DNA of 64,000 nt from Anomaloglossus baeobatrachus (GCF_048569485.1 NW_027442056.1:186001-250000), one strand, 5' to 3'. Positions 9,408-20,796 are shown, numbered from the stretch's first letter. Notes: generated by a model from the letters alone, not told the origin. Translations and numbers: made by a program.

Positions 9408-10496
9408 TGTGGCGCCCCTGACCTGGTCAGGCGCCACAGAGTATTGCACCCATGCGGGAGCAATGCTTCCAGGTAATCTCCAAAGGCCAGGATGAGGTGC
9501 ACACACAAACATATAGTGACCAGGCCTCCCACATCACCAAAGGGGACCCTTGGGTAGCCAGAAGGGGTTAACTTTCAATTCCCAGCTAGGGGTGTGTTCA
9601 GGGGCTGGTTGCTAGGAAGCAGGGCAGAGAGAGAGAGAGAGGAAGTGAGAGAGTCGAGAGGAAGAAGTGGAAGTGTATGGAGGGGGGAGCAGAGAAGCTC
9701 CCGTGCAGACAGGTCCTGAGGAGTGCTGTAGCTGAAAGCGGAGGAGAACGGAGTACTGTGGGTCGGCCTGAAGAGCATCCAGAGAAAGAGGGGTGGCTGA
9801 GTACGGAGATCCCAGTATCCGAGCACACAAGGGGAACTAGGTCCCCAGAACAGGCAGCAGATCATCCAGAGCTGCTTAACCTACAGGTGGGGGGGGGGTA
9901 CTTCATGCCCTCACCACGACTACACAGAGCTTGAGCCAAGCAGCACACCAGGCCCATAAGGGGACAGGGCCAGAAGCCATCCCACCAAGGCCACGCTGCC
10001 GGCAGACGAGCCAGAGAGAGGGGAGCAGGGTGGTAACAGCTTCCCTGGAGGGGTCCTACTACGCTTCAAGCAAAGGATCCTCCTAAAACAGAAAGAGTGC
10101 AAGGAAGGCGAGTGGACAGCTACCCTCAGAACGGCCTCCTGGAATTCCTGGTTCCACCTGGTTATCACAGTGTCGCCCGGGCATCTCACCGTGACCTCCA
10201 AACAGTGAGTAAACACGTTAAAAGACTTCTTGGACTGTGTTTGAGTCATTCTGCGACTTGTGGTACTACAAACCCACACCGGGCCCTGGGGCTTGCCTCA
10301 CTCTCAGGAGGCTACTATATCCGACTGCACCCACCATCAGCCCCAGGCGTCCCCTAACCTGCAGTGGCGGTCCCCACTGACCGCAATACTGAGAGTGGCG
10401 TCACGATCAAAACTGAAGATTCCCTACCTGTGACCAGCACCAGCTACGTGGAGTCCCTGAAGGTATGCACCGATACAACACCTGTGGGGCTTCACA
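9408..10496 (+). repeat. 5' LTR of the Gypsy element
   Basis: 1089 bp, reading the same as 16412-17500. It opens with a palindrome (9408-9438) whose 9-bp outer arms are TGTGGCGCC and GGCGCCACA. Inside are a short GA microsatellite (about 9628-9642) and an eight- or nine-base G run near 9890. Open frames in the LTR are duplicated in the other LTR and are not considered genes. Confidence 0.95.
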
Positions 10497-10500
10497 TCTT

Positions 10501-10517
10501 CTGGCGTCACGAACAGG
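10501..10517 (+). other. Candidate tRNA primer binding site
   Basis: TGGCGTCACGAACAGGA starts four bases after the 5' LTR. TGG is the complement of a tRNA CCA end, and the position is right for the family. I could not match it to a particular tRNA from memory. The leader from here to 10742 shows no other feature beyond GC-rich sequence. Confidence 0.65.
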
Positions 10518-10742
10518 ATAAGGACTAGACCTGTTCAGACAGGTGACCGTGTGCCTCAGAGGTCCGACCGCAAAAAAAATTGAACCGCCGCCATATTGCC
10601 ATCTTCAAAAGCGCGCGCTGCAGCCCGCGCGAGGGAGAAGAGCACCGCCCACGAAGAGGTGTGGCCGCCCCAGAATCCCCACAATTCAGAGAGCGTTCTG
10701 ACCCAGGAAGTGGAAAGGGAGCGCGCAGATTTCTGAAGAAAA

Positions 10743-11804
10743 ATGGACGCTGCAGGAGGTAATGCCCCTGGTCAGGGCGACGCAGCCCAAGCGATGCCAG
10801 CCCCTGTCGCGCTGGACGCCGCAGCGCCTGGTGCCGGTGCCGCGGTCGCAGCTGCGCCGGCCGAGGTCGCCCCCATAATGCCAGTGTCCTTGTTGTATGC
10901 CCCAGGGGCGCAATGGCTGCCTCAATACGCCGGTAAAATAGACACGCTGACCGGGTTTAAGAAAAAGATCAACACCCTGCTAGACATGCACGCGATGACT
11001 GGTAAACAGAGGGCCGCTGTGGTGCTGGGACAATTGACTGGAGCAGCAGAATTGGAAGCTGAGTCCTGGGCCAATGATGACCGGAGCTCTGTTGAGACCA
11101 TCTTTGCCAAACTAGCAGCTGCTTTTGAACACCGCACGGAGGGAGAGCTGAGAACGGACTTCTATCACTGCCGTCAGAAGCCCCAAGATAGTATAAGAGA
11201 CTATGCCCTCAGGCTGCAGGCGGCACTACGGGCTCTCAAGCTGGTGGACCCTGTCAGTGACCAGGAAGGAAACCGGATGATGAAGGAACAATTCCTGCGG
11301 GGCCTGCGCTCTCCTGAGGATGGGAAGCAGATGAAGCTGTGGTCCCTAGAACACCCCGACGTGGACTTTGCCATTCTGAAAGACCGGGCAGTGAAAGCAC
11401 TCCAACCCCCTGTGGACACAGACCCTGCCAGTTCCACGGCTGCAGGAGCGGAATCCTCCACGCAGGCCCTGATGACTGCAAAAGGACTCAACGCGCCAGC
11501 AGAGACCATAAGTACGCTATCCTCCCAAGTGCAGCAGCTCACTAAGGACGTCGCACAAATCCTGAAAGCAATGCAGTTGCCCTCAGAGACCAAAGTCCCT
11601 CATCAGATCCTGCTAGCCGACAACCCAGAGGACGTCCCTTGGATGCGGAGGAGAAGGGGTCCCCCAACTCGAGGCAGGAGCAGTGATCGCTATGACTCAT
11701 CTGGACAACCCATCTGTCGTCGTTGCCAGAAGGCAGGTCACTATGCAAGGGCCTGTCCTTTAAACGAGTCAAACCTGGGGCCGAGGGCCAGTCCTCAGGA
11801 TTAA
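10743..11804 (+). CDS. gag: Gag polyprotein of the Gypsy element
   Basis: 353 residues. An Ala/Pro-rich N-terminus is followed by a helical retrotransposon Gag region (about 65-230) and a C-terminal zinc knuckle of the CX2CX4HX4C type, with Cys325, Cys328, His333 and Cys338. Gag forms the particle and the knuckle binds RNA. The frame overlaps the following pol frame by about 80 bp, and pol lies in the -1 frame, so family-typical -1 frameshifting is the likely route to Gag-Pol. Confidence 0.88.
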   Translation: MDAAGGNAPGQGDAAQAMPAPVALDAAAPGAGAAVAAAPAEVAPIMPVSLLYAPGAQWLPQYAGKIDTLTGFKKKINTLLDMHAMTGKQRAAVVLGQLTGAAELEAESWANDDRSSVETIFAKLAAAFEHRTEGELRTDFYHCRQKPQDSIRDYALRLQAALRALKLVDPVSDQEGNRMMKEQFLRGLRSPEDGKQMKLWSLEHPDVDFAILKDRAVKALQPPVDTDPASSTAAGAESSTQALMTAKGLNAPAETISTLSSQVQQLTKDVAQILKAMQLPSETKVPHQILLADNPEDVPWMRRRRGPPTRGRSSDRYDSSGQPICRRCQKAGHYARACPLNESNLGPRASPQD

Positions 11805-14800
11805 GAAGATCAGGCCCAAGTCGCTGCTGTGATCAGTACGTGGGTGGACGTCCTGTCCTGTCCATCGTCTTGGACGGGATCCCTACCCCGGCATTATTGG
11901 ACACCGGCTCTCAGGTCACCACGATCCCGCATGTCCTTTATCGGAGGTTTTGGTCGGACGACGATCTCCGACCACCGGACCCCTCCCTCACCATCTATGC
12001 TGCCAACGGACAACCTATAGACCAGATCGGGGTCAAAGAGGTAACCATAAAGGTGGGAAGGCAGGAAATGAAGGGACAAGGACTGATTGTTGTGGACACT
12101 GATGTTAGAGAAAGGAACCCGCAAATGATTTTAGGCACTAATGTCATAGAAAATTGCCTAGGGGAAGTGTTGTTGTTGCTTCACCAGATTGTTGAAGGTG
12201 CTGACGGCAGGTCGCAAAGAGCCTTGCAAAAGGAGATCCGAATCATTCTGAGGAAGCAACAGGTAAAACAGACTGGCGGTGAGATTGGTAGTGTACGGGT
12301 GATGGATGCTAACCCCATTGTGATACCCCCACGGAGTGAAATGATGATGTGGTGTAGAGCAGCGGTAGGTCTCAGAGGACAGGATTACCAGGCTGTACTA
12401 GAGCCCACTCATTCAGACCACTGGCCCACGATTCTGACAGCCAGGGGGGTAGTTGATGTACACAAGGGACGAGTGCCTGTACGAGTGTTGAACTGTGGGG
12501 AGGAGGAAGCCAGACTACCAAGGTACGCTACCATAGCCAAACTGTTTACATGCTCAGATGACGCCATAACACCTGCAGGTCCCCTGACACAAGCTGACTC
12601 AAAAGAGGGCGAGACCTCCCAAAAGCAGTTAGAGGACTGGTGCCAGAAACTACACGTGGGGACTGACTCTACACCCGACTACCAGAAACATGGGGTTTAC
12701 AGGGTCGTGCAGGAATACGAGCAGGTCTTTAGTAAGAACCCACTAGACTTTGGTAGGATCAAAGGGGTGCAACATCACATACCCACAGGCAGTCATCCTC
12801 CCATTAAGGAAAGACATAGGCCTATTCCACCAGCCCATTACCAGCGCACAAAGGACATGCTGAAGGACATGAAGGAGGCAGGAGTCATAAGGGACAGTTG
12901 CAGCCCCTGGGCAGCTCCCCTGGTCCTGGTAAGAAAGAAGGATGGCACGATGAGGATGTGTGTGGATTACAGACGGATAAATCAGATAACACACAAGGAT
13001 GCCTACCCTTTGCCAAGGATAGAGGAATCCCTCGCTGCCTTGAAAGCCTCTAACTACTTTTCTACCCTAGATCTTACTAGTGGCTACTGGCAAGTATCTG
13101 TAGCAGAAGAAGATCGGGAGAAGACGGCCTTCACCACCCCAATGGGCCTCTGTGAGTTCAACAGCATGCCATTTGGACTCTGCAATGCCCCCGGGACCTT
13201 CCAGAGGCTTATGGAATGCTGCCTAGGGCACCTCAACTTTGAAACCGTCCTGCTCTACCTGGATGATGTCATCGTGTACTCCAAGACCTATGAGGACCAC
13301 CTGAAACACCTGGCTGAAGTCTTTGAAGCACTATCCCGATATGGAATGAAGCTGAAACCATCCAAGTGCCATCTACTGAAGCCAAGGGTCCAGTACCTAG
13401 GTCACTTGGTCAGTGCAGAAGGAGTAGCACCGGACCCAGAGAAGGTCACAGTCATCCAGGAATGGCCCACACCTACTACCGTCCGGGAGGTACGTCAGTT
13501 CCTTGGCTTGGTGGGCTACTACAGAAGGTTCATCAAGGGCTACACGAAAATGGCGGCGCCTTTGCAAGAGCTCCTGGTAGGCCACCCAAAGAAGAGAGGA
13601 AAGATCTCCGGCCCGCCATTTCACTGGGGAGAAGCAGAAGAACACTCCTTCAGACAAATGAAAGGGGCCTTGACGGGTGAAGAGATCCTAGCCTACCCTG
13701 ACTACGGTCTGCCATTCGTACTGTACACAGATGCCAGTAATGTGGGACTGGGAGCAGTGCTTTCACAGGTGCAGGGAGGCAAAGAGCGTGTGATTGCTTA
13801 CGCCAGCAGGAAGCTCAGGCCTACCGAAAGAAACCCAGAGAATTATAGCTCATTCAAGCTAGAGTTCCTGGCCATGGTATGGGCTATCACGGAGCGGTTC
13901 AAGCACTACTTGGCAGCCACCAAATTCACTGTCTTCACGGACAACAACCCCCTGACCCACTTGGATACTGCTAAATTGGGTGCCATGGAGCAGCGTTGGG
14001 TAGCCCGACTGGCGAATTATGACTTTACTGTCAAGTATCGAGCTGGCCGCAAGAACGGCAACGCAGATGCTCTGTCCAGGATGCCTCACCTAGCAGACGA
14101 GGGTGAAGATGAAGATGATCTGGAAGAGATTGAGCTGCCAGCGTTCCATCGCCATGGAGCAAAACAGTGTCGGCAGTCGCGTGCCAACCGCCAAGAGGTG
14201 ACCCTGAACCCACTACCTCACTACAACTGGAAGGAGACCCAGGAAAATGATCCAGCGGTAGGCTTGGTAAAGAAACTGATCAGCCAGCCTGGCGCCAGCC
14301 TTGACAAAGGAGCCCCACCTGAGGCACAGTACCTATGGAAGGAGAGGGGTCGATTATTCATCTATCAAGACAAACTTTACAGGAGCATCATTGACCCGAG
14401 GACGCATGAGAAGGTGTGGCAAGTGATTGTACCACAGAAGGATACGAGGATGGTGCTAGAAGCCTATCACAATGGTGCAGGCCACTTTGGTTGGAAGAAA
14501 CTGGAGGCCCTACTTAAAGTAAGATTCTACTGGGTGGGCATGAGATCTGCCCTAGAGAAGTGGTGTCGAAACTGCGGGCCTTGCAATCTTAGAAGAAAAG
14601 ACCAGCACCGCCAGAGAGCACCACTCCAGCCCATCCAAACTAAACGGCCCCTGGAGATCGTGGCCCTGGACCATGTAAAGTTGGCACCCAGCAGACAAGG
14701 CTACAACTACGCTCTCACTATGGTTGACCACTACTCCAGATTCCTGGTGGTAGTACCAGTCAAGGACTTGACAGGTCAAACTGCAGCCAAAGCTTTCCAG

Positions 14801-15862
14801 ACACACTTCTGTCGACCACATGGCTATCCAGATCAAGTGCTCACTGACCAAGGACCAGCCTTTGAAGCTGAAGTGTTTAAGGAGTTTTGTAACCTATACG
14901 GCTGCCAGAAGATCCGTACTACGCCTTACCATCCTCAGACCAATGGCATGTGTGAGAAGATGAACCACATCATTCTCGATCTTCTGAAGACGCTCCCACT
15001 AGAAGAACGAAGTCAGTGGCCGGAAAAGCTGCCCGATCTAGTGGACATGTATAACAACATCCCTGTGAGTTCCACGAACTGCACACCGGCATACCTGATG
15101 AGGGCCAGACCAGGGAGATTGCCAGTAGATCTGGAAATGGGAGTTGAGACCCCTGAAGACCATCAACAAGGTGCTGATTGGGATTCCAACCGCCAAGCCC
15201 AATACAAGAAAGTACAAGAGTGTGTGGAGCGAAGCCTGACTCAGCAGCGTGAGAAACAAGAAAAGGCCTACAATCGAAAAGCACCTGCTGTTCCTTTGAT
15301 GCCAGGAGATATAGTTCTCAAGGGAAAGAGAAGGCGTCATAAACTTGACAATCACTGGGAAGAAGAACCCTATACTGTGTTACCATCAACGCTTAGCAAT
15401 GAAAAGACATGCCTTATCAGCAAAGATGGAGGAAAAACAACAGCTGTCGTTTCTAGAGATCGCCTAAAGAAATGTCCTGAACAACTAAGAATCCCTGAAG
15501 AAATTCCCAACCCTTTGCCAGTTCAGGAACCAAAAGAAAGGATGATCCATACTGCGCTTGGAGATTTTCCAGCAAGTTGGCCTCAATACAATGGAGCAGT
15601 TGTTATTCCAGTCATTACATTCACTCAATCTAGAGAAGTAGGAGACCTAGAAGCACCTGTTCAGAACCTAGAAGTGCCAAATGTAGCTGAAGCAGAAAAC
15701 CACGCATTGGTATCAGTACCCAGTACATCCAGAATTCACATTGAGACACATACATCGGGTGGGAGGACACAACCTCAGACAGATGACAGTATAGTACTGC
15801 GTAGATCAACCCGCAGCAACTTTGGTCAGCTCCCATTACGCTATAGACAAAGTACAGTTTAG
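11723..15862 (+). CDS. pol: Pol polyprotein of the Gypsy element (PR-RT-RH-IN)
   Basis: The open frame holds 1379 residues from its first Met, although the true product probably arises by frameshift from gag. Visible in order are an aspartic protease motif LLDTGSQVTTIP (about residue 58), a reverse transcriptase with YLDDVIVYS (about 512), an RNase H region with YTDASNVGLGAVLSQ (about 668), an integrase zinc-binding HHCC region (about 915-955) and an integrase catalytic core with the DDE triad at about 983, 1042 and 1077. A basic tail with a GPY/F-like stretch follows. Order and spacing are those of vertebrate Ty3/Gypsy elements, and it is full length for the family. Confidence 0.93.
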   Translation: MPEGRSLCKGLSFKRVKPGAEGQSSGLRRSGPSRCCDQYVGGRPVLSIVLDGIPTPALLDTGSQVTTIPHVLYRRFWSDDDLRPPDPSLTIYAANGQPIDQIGVKEVTIKVGRQEMKGQGLIVVDTDVRERNPQMILGTNVIENCLGEVLLLLHQIVEGADGRSQRALQKEIRIILRKQQVKQTGGEIGSVRVMDANPIVIPPRSEMMMWCRAAVGLRGQDYQAVLEPTHSDHWPTILTARGVVDVHKGRVPVRVLNCGEEEARLPRYATIAKLFTCSDDAITPAGPLTQADSKEGETSQKQLEDWCQKLHVGTDSTPDYQKHGVYRVVQEYEQVFSKNPLDFGRIKGVQHHIPTGSHPPIKERHRPIPPAHYQRTKDMLKDMKEAGVIRDSCSPWAAPLVLVRKKDGTMRMCVDYRRINQITHKDAYPLPRIEESLAALKASNYFSTLDLTSGYWQVSVAEEDREKTAFTTPMGLCEFNSMPFGLCNAPGTFQRLMECCLGHLNFETVLLYLDDVIVYSKTYEDHLKHLAEVFEALSRYGMKLKPSKCHLLKPRVQYLGHLVSAEGVAPDPEKVTVIQEWPTPTTVREVRQFLGLVGYYRRFIKGYTKMAAPLQELLVGHPKKRGKISGPPFHWGEAEEHSFRQMKGALTGEEILAYPDYGLPFVLYTDASNVGLGAVLSQVQGGKERVIAYASRKLRPTERNPENYSSFKLEFLAMVWAITERFKHYLAATKFTVFTDNNPLTHLDTAKLGAMEQRWVARLANYDFTVKYRAGRKNGNADALSRMPHLADEGEDEDDLEEIELPAFHRHGAKQCRQSRANRQEVTLNPLPHYNWKETQENDPAVGLVKKLISQPGASLDKGAPPEAQYLWKERGRLFIYQDKLYRSIIDPRTHEKVWQVIVPQKDTRMVLEAYHNGAGHFGWKKLEALLKVRFYWVGMRSALEKWCRNCGPCNLRRKDQHRQRAPLQPIQTKRPLEIVALDHVKLAPSRQGYNYALTMVDHYSRFLVVVPVKDLTGQTAAKAFQTHFCRPHGYPDQVLTDQGPAFEAEVFKEFCNLYGCQKIRTTPYHPQTNGMCEKMNHIILDLLKTLPLEERSQWPEKLPDLVDMYNNIPVSSTNCTPAYLMRARPGRLPVDLEMGVETPEDHQQGADWDSNRQAQYKKVQECVERSLTQQREKQEKAYNRKAPAVPLMPGDIVLKGKRRRHKLDNHWEEEPYTVLPSTLSNEKTCLISKDGGKTTAVVSRDRLKKCPEQLRIPEEIPNPLPVQEPKERMIHTALGDFPASWPQYNGAVVIPVITFTQSREVGDLEAPVQNLEVPNVAEAENHALVSVPSTSRIHIETHTSGGRTQPQTDDSIVLRRSTRSNFGQLPLRYRQSTV

Positions 15863-16411
15863 TTGAAAGTGACGGTATGAAGTGTAATGTTTAACCTGTT
15901 ATAGTTAAGCAACGTTTAAGCGAAATGTGCCCACAAGGACTATTGTGAGACTTCCTTAAAATGTTAGACCACTGGTTATGAACTGGCTTTAACCACAAAC
16001 TTTGCATTGTAAAAAGTTGCCTTCTTGGTACCAACCACAGGGTCTGCCTGTTGAGGGGCATGGCTCTGCACCAACAAGGGGGCACGCCTGTTTATGGGGC
16101 CTGCCCTCCAACACTCGGAAGCGGGTACGCCTGTTTATGGGGCCTACCTTACACCACTCCCCTCAGGAGAGGAAGATTGGAGGAAAGGTCTGGGGAATGT
16201 GATGGCCCAGACCTGGTTACCAAAAGGACCGGTGACCTACCTCCTGAAGGTTTTTGGGTGGGTTTCGGACATGTGGGTGGTTGGTGGTGGAATGGTACCT
16301 GGCATGTTTAAATGTAAATAATTGCCCCTGTGTGGGAAAAGTTTGTAATTACCTTTTTTCTTTCTCTTGTCTTTGCAGCCCGAGGACGTGCTGATGATAA
16401 CTAAGGGGGAA
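15863..16411 (+). other. 3' non-coding region and polypurine tract of the Gypsy element
   Basis: About 550 bp without a convincing gene. A 19-bp motif (ACGCCTGTTTATGGGGCCT) occurs at 16084-16102 and again at 16127-16145, a 43-bp step. The purine stretch AAGGGGGAA just before the 3' LTR is the expected plus-strand primer tract. Confidence 0.75.
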
Positions 16412-17500
16412 TGTGGCGCCCCTGACCTGGTCAGGCGCCACAGAGTATTGCACCCATGCGGGAGCAATGCTTCCAGGTAATCTCCAAAGGCCAGGATGAG
16501 GTGCACACACAAACATATAGTGACCAGGCCTCCCACATCACCAAAGGGGACCCTTGGGTAGCCAGAAGGGGTTAACTTTCAATTCCCAGCTAGGGGTGTG
16601 TTCAGGGGCTGGTTGCTAGGAAGCAGGGCAGAGAGAGAGAGAGAGGAAGTGAGAGAGTCGAGAGGAAGAAGTGGAAGTGTATGGAGGGGGGAGCAGAGAA
16701 GCTCCCGTGCAGACAGGTCCTGAGGAGTGCTGTAGCTGAAAGCGGAGGAGAACGGAGTACTGTGGGTCGGCCTGAAGAGCATCCAGAGAAAGAGGGGTGG
16801 CTGAGTACGGAGATCCCAGTATCCGAGCACACAAGGGGAACTAGGTCCCCAGAACAGGCAGCAGATCATCCAGAGCTGCTTAACCTACAGGTGGGGGGGG
16901 GGTACTTCATGCCCTCACCACGACTACACAGAGCTTGAGCCAAGCAGCACACCAGGCCCATAAGGGGACAGGGCCAGAAGCCATCCCACCAAGGCCACGC
17001 TGCCGGCAGACGAGCCAGAGAGAGGGGAGCAGGGTGGTAACAGCTTCCCTGGAGGGGTCCTACTACGCTTCAAGCAAAGGATCCTCCTAAAACAGAAAGA
17101 GTGCAAGGAAGGCGAGTGGACAGCTACCCTCAGAACGGCCTCCTGGAATTCCTGGTTCCACCTGGTTATCACAGTGTCGCCCGGGCATCTCACCGTGACC
17201 TCCAAACAGTGAGTAAACACGTTAAAAGACTTCTTGGACTGTGTTTGAGTCATTCTGCGACTTGTGGTACTACAAACCCACACCGGGCCCTGGGGCTTGC
17301 CTCACTCTCAGGAGGCTACTATATCCGACTGCACCCACCATCAGCCCCAGGCGTCCCCTAACCTGCAGTGGCGGTCCCCACTGACCGCAATACTGAGAGT
17401 GGCGTCACGATCAAAACTGAAGATTCCCTACCTGTGACCAGCACCAGCTACGTGGAGTCCCTGAAGGTATGCACCGATACAACACCTGTGGGGCTTCACA
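16412..17500 (+). repeat. 3' LTR of the Gypsy element
   Basis: Same length and, as far as I can read, same sequence as the 5' LTR. It ends CACA, followed by the GATT target duplicate. Confidence 0.95.
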
Positions 17501-18711
17501 GATTTTTAGAACAGGGAGATGGAAAAAGAGCTTGCTCTGTCCACTCCACGCATTGACCTGGTATTGCAGTACCTCCAGGAACGGTGCACCCCTTCTTAAC
17601 CCAGTTTCCAAAAGCAGAACTCGATTCACCTGATTCATATTAGCCCGATTAGCGAATTGAAATGAATTTTTATCTAACACACTTTTTACTTGCTTTATTC
17701 ATCCAAATAGCAAACTCATCACCACTCAACTTCACCAACTCTGCTATGTCCCGTGCAGTATCTTGTTGTCAGTCTAATCTAGATCATGTGTAATTGAATG
17801 GAATAGATCCCTTTTGGACAAAGTGGAGTCAGATGCTGCAGTGACCACAGGTGTGAGAGGATCTACAATTGGCATCTGGTGTTATCTCTCTGCTTCCACT
17901 CCAAATAAAGTTACCTGTTGTTACCTGAACGTCAAATACTAAGAATGGGCGGCCTATGAAAGAATTAGTACTTTCATTAAGTATACTAAACCGGCTAATT
18001 GGGAATAGACAAACTGTAAAAAGCCCTCTGAGAAAGCCCCTCTCTAACCTTTGTTAGTAAGCTTTTCTGTAGCCTGCCTGTTGATGTATTTTCGGTTTGA
18101 ACAGTGCACAACATGAAGAGACGGAACACTGGCGGCTTGTCACAATGCCCCCCGATGACATCACAATAGCGCTGCTGCCTAGAAAACAAGCTGCGCAGAA
18201 GAAGTTGTTCTTTGGGTGGGAGGGTGGGCTAGTGGAAGGAGGGGGCAATCTCTTTTTTTCCCGGGTGGTAGGGGGATGACAGGAGAAGGGAAGCGGGTGG
18301 TGAGAAAGGTACAGAGGGCAGGGTTTGGGGGCTGGGAAGGAAAGGGAAAAGATTAGGGTTTGGGGATGATGAAAGGGCTTTCTACGGGTAAGGATGGCAA
18401 AGGGTGGCAGTGACGGAAAGTCAGGCAACCTGTCCTGTCCGTCTTTTTGTATCGTGAATTGGAAAGACTGCAAGGGGGAGGGGAGTTGCTTGCGCCCTAA
18501 AGGAGGAGTTATTCAGATTCATTGCAGTGGGCGGCGGCTGCAAAACGCACCATTCTTCTTGTTTTTGCTCTGCAAAGCAGCCTTTTCAAGGGTTGGCTTG
18601 GGTGACAAAATGTCTTGTGTAGGCGTGGGTTTGTCTCCCTCTCGCTCTCTCTCCCTAAGATGTGTCCGGCATAGGCCAGGGTGCCACTCGAGGCCCAAAC
18701 CAATTCTGGTT

Positions 18712-19676
18712 ATCGCTTCTCGGCCTTTTGGCTAAGATCAAGTGTAGTATCTGTGAGGCTCGGCAGATGCAATGCACACTGGAAGGTTGCGCTTGCTAGT
18801 AGTCTTGATGTATAGTATATTCATCTAGAGGAAAACATGGCCCTACCAGGATCGAGGCTATTAGACTGAGTAAGTGTGGGGGCTATGGTGCAATGTGCCC
18901 CAGGACTGACGACCCTGGAGTGAGTCTGAGCTTGCTGGCTTGGGACCCCGGCGAGCCTTGGGCTCTGTAGCACACCGTACCTTGCCCTTTCATACTTTCT
19001 GAGCATATTGCTCTATCCCGGCCTTCTGGCTAGGAAGGGAAATTTTTATAATCATGGTCGGAGGTCCGTTCAGCTTTGGGCTGAGAAACCAACACCCGGT
19101 TGGAGGTCCGGGTCAGCTTCGGCTGAGAAACCAACACCCGGTTGGAGGTCTGGGTCAGCTTCGGCTGAGAAACCAACACCCGGTTGGAGGTCCGGTTGGC
19201 CTTGGGCTGAGAAACCAACACCGGTTGACGGTCCGGGCAGTTTCGGCTGCGAAACCAACAACTAGTAGCTCTCTACTCCACTTGGGTAAGATGCCTGGGT
19301 GGACGCTGGGAGCAACGACAAGGCTCAACCAGGCTTCGGCTTGGGGGAGCACCGAAGATCCCTGACCCTTGCTGTGGCCTTCTGGCTCGGAGGGACGGGG
19401 TTGATTTTTGGGGACCCTCTCCTCACGGAGGGGTCCACACGAATCCTAGCCTTTGCACTGTTTTTGGTGTGACTTCGGTCATGCATTTTTTGCGGTGCTT
19501 TGGAAAGCTTCATTAAATCAAAAAAATCTGTTCTTATCAGTTTAATATCTGATACGTCCCCTATCTGGGGACCATATATTAAATGGATTTTTAGAACAGG
19601 GAGATGGAAAAAGAGCTTGCTCTGTCCACTCCACGCATTGACCTGGTATTGCAGTACCTCCAGGAACGGTGCACCC
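18712..19676 (+). pseudogene. RNU2: U2 snRNA copy 8, split by type-A retroelement
   Basis: U2 1-43 lies at 18712-18754 and U2 38-188 at 19526-19676. ATCTGT (U2 38-43) is duplicated. Confidence 0.95.
18755..19525 (+). mobile_element. Type-A U2-targeted retroelement, copy A2 (771 bp)
   Basis: Same body as A1 from CAATGCACACTGG onward, a few percent diverged, with the same 3' junction at U2 38 and a longer A run. Its 5' end differs: a 15-bp head unlike that of A1, and a 6-bp target duplication (18749-18754 and 19526-19531). This is therefore an independent insertion. The five hairpin repeats lie at about 19057-19262. Confidence 0.85.
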
Positions 19677-20796
19677 CTTCTTAACCCAGTTTCCAAAAGC
19701 AGAACTCGATTCACCTGATTCATATTAGCCCGATTAGCGAATTGAAATGAATTTTTATCTAACACACTTTTTACTTGCTTTATTCATCCAAATAGCAAAC
19801 TCATCACCACTCAACTTCACCAACTCTGCTATGTCCCGTGCAGTATCTTGTTGTCAGTCTAATCTAGATCATGTGTAATTGAATGGAATAGATCCCTTTT
19901 GGACAAAGTGGAGTCAGATGCTGCAGTGACCACAGGTGTGAGAGGATCTACAATTGGCATCTGGTGTTATCTCTCTGCTTCCACTCCAAATAAAGTTACC
20001 TGTTGTTACCTGAACGTCAAATACTAAGAATGGGCGGCCTATGAAAGAATTAGTACTTTCATTAAGTATACTAAACCGGCTAATTGGGAATAGACAAACT
20101 GTAAAAAGCCCTCTGAGAAAGCCCCTCTCTAACCTTTGTTAGTAAGCTTTTCTGTAGCCTGCCTGTTGATGTATTTTCGGTTTGAACAGTGCACAACATG
20201 AAGAGACGGAACACTGGCGGCTTGTCACAATGCCCCCCGATGACATCACAATAGCGCTGCTGCCTAGAAAACAAGCTGCGCAGAAGAAGTTGTTCTTTGG
20301 GTGGGAGGGTGGGCTAGTGGAAGGAGGGGGCAATCTCTTTTTTTCCCGGGTGGTAGGGGGATGACAGGAGAAGGGAAGCGGGTGGTGAGAAAGGTACAGA
20401 GGGCAGGGTTTGGGGGCTGGGAAGGAAAGGGAAAAGATTAGGGTTTGGGGATGATGAAAGGGCTTTCTACGGGTAAGGATGGCAAAGGGTGGCAGTGACG
20501 GAAAGTCAGGCAACCTGTCCTGTCCGTCTTTTTGTATCGTGAATTGGAAAGACTGCAAGGGGGAGGGGAGTTGCTTGCGCCCTAAAGGAGGAGTTATTCA
20601 GATTCATTGCAGTGGGCGGCGGCTGCAAAACGCACCATTCTTCTTGTTTTTGCTCTGCAAAGCAGCCTTTTCAAGGGTTGGCTTGGGTGACAAAATGTCT
20701 TGTGTAGGCGTGGGTTTGTCTCCCTCTCGCTCTCTCTCCCTAAGATGTGTCCGGCATAGGCCAGGGTGCCACTCGAGGCCCAAACCAATTCTGGTT

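Larger units (their letters stand above)
9408..17500 (+). mobile_element. Ty3/Gypsy LTR retrotransposon, looks whole
   Basis: The 8093-bp element has 1089-bp direct LTRs beginning TG and ending CA, a primer-binding-site candidate, gag, pol in the order protease-RT-RNase H-integrase, a polypurine tract and a 4-bp target duplication (GATT). That domain order defines Ty3/Gypsy. I see no envelope gene and no recognisable chromodomain. The LTRs read as identical, so the insertion is very recent. I see no obvious breaks. It is in the same orientation as the U2 genes. Subfamily not assigned. Confidence 0.93.
9307..17591 (+). pseudogene. RNU2: U2 snRNA copy 7, split by a Ty3/Gypsy element
   Basis: U2 positions 1-101 lie at 9307-9407 and positions 98-188 at 17501-17591. 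GATT (U2 98-101) is duplicated on both sides of the element and belongs to the Sm-binding region. Confidence 0.95.

Noticed and set aside
9575-10357. Open frames inside the 5' LTR, duplicated in the 3' LTR
   Set aside because: They overlap on both strands, contain low-complexity GA-derived peptides and have no domain; they are LTR sequence.
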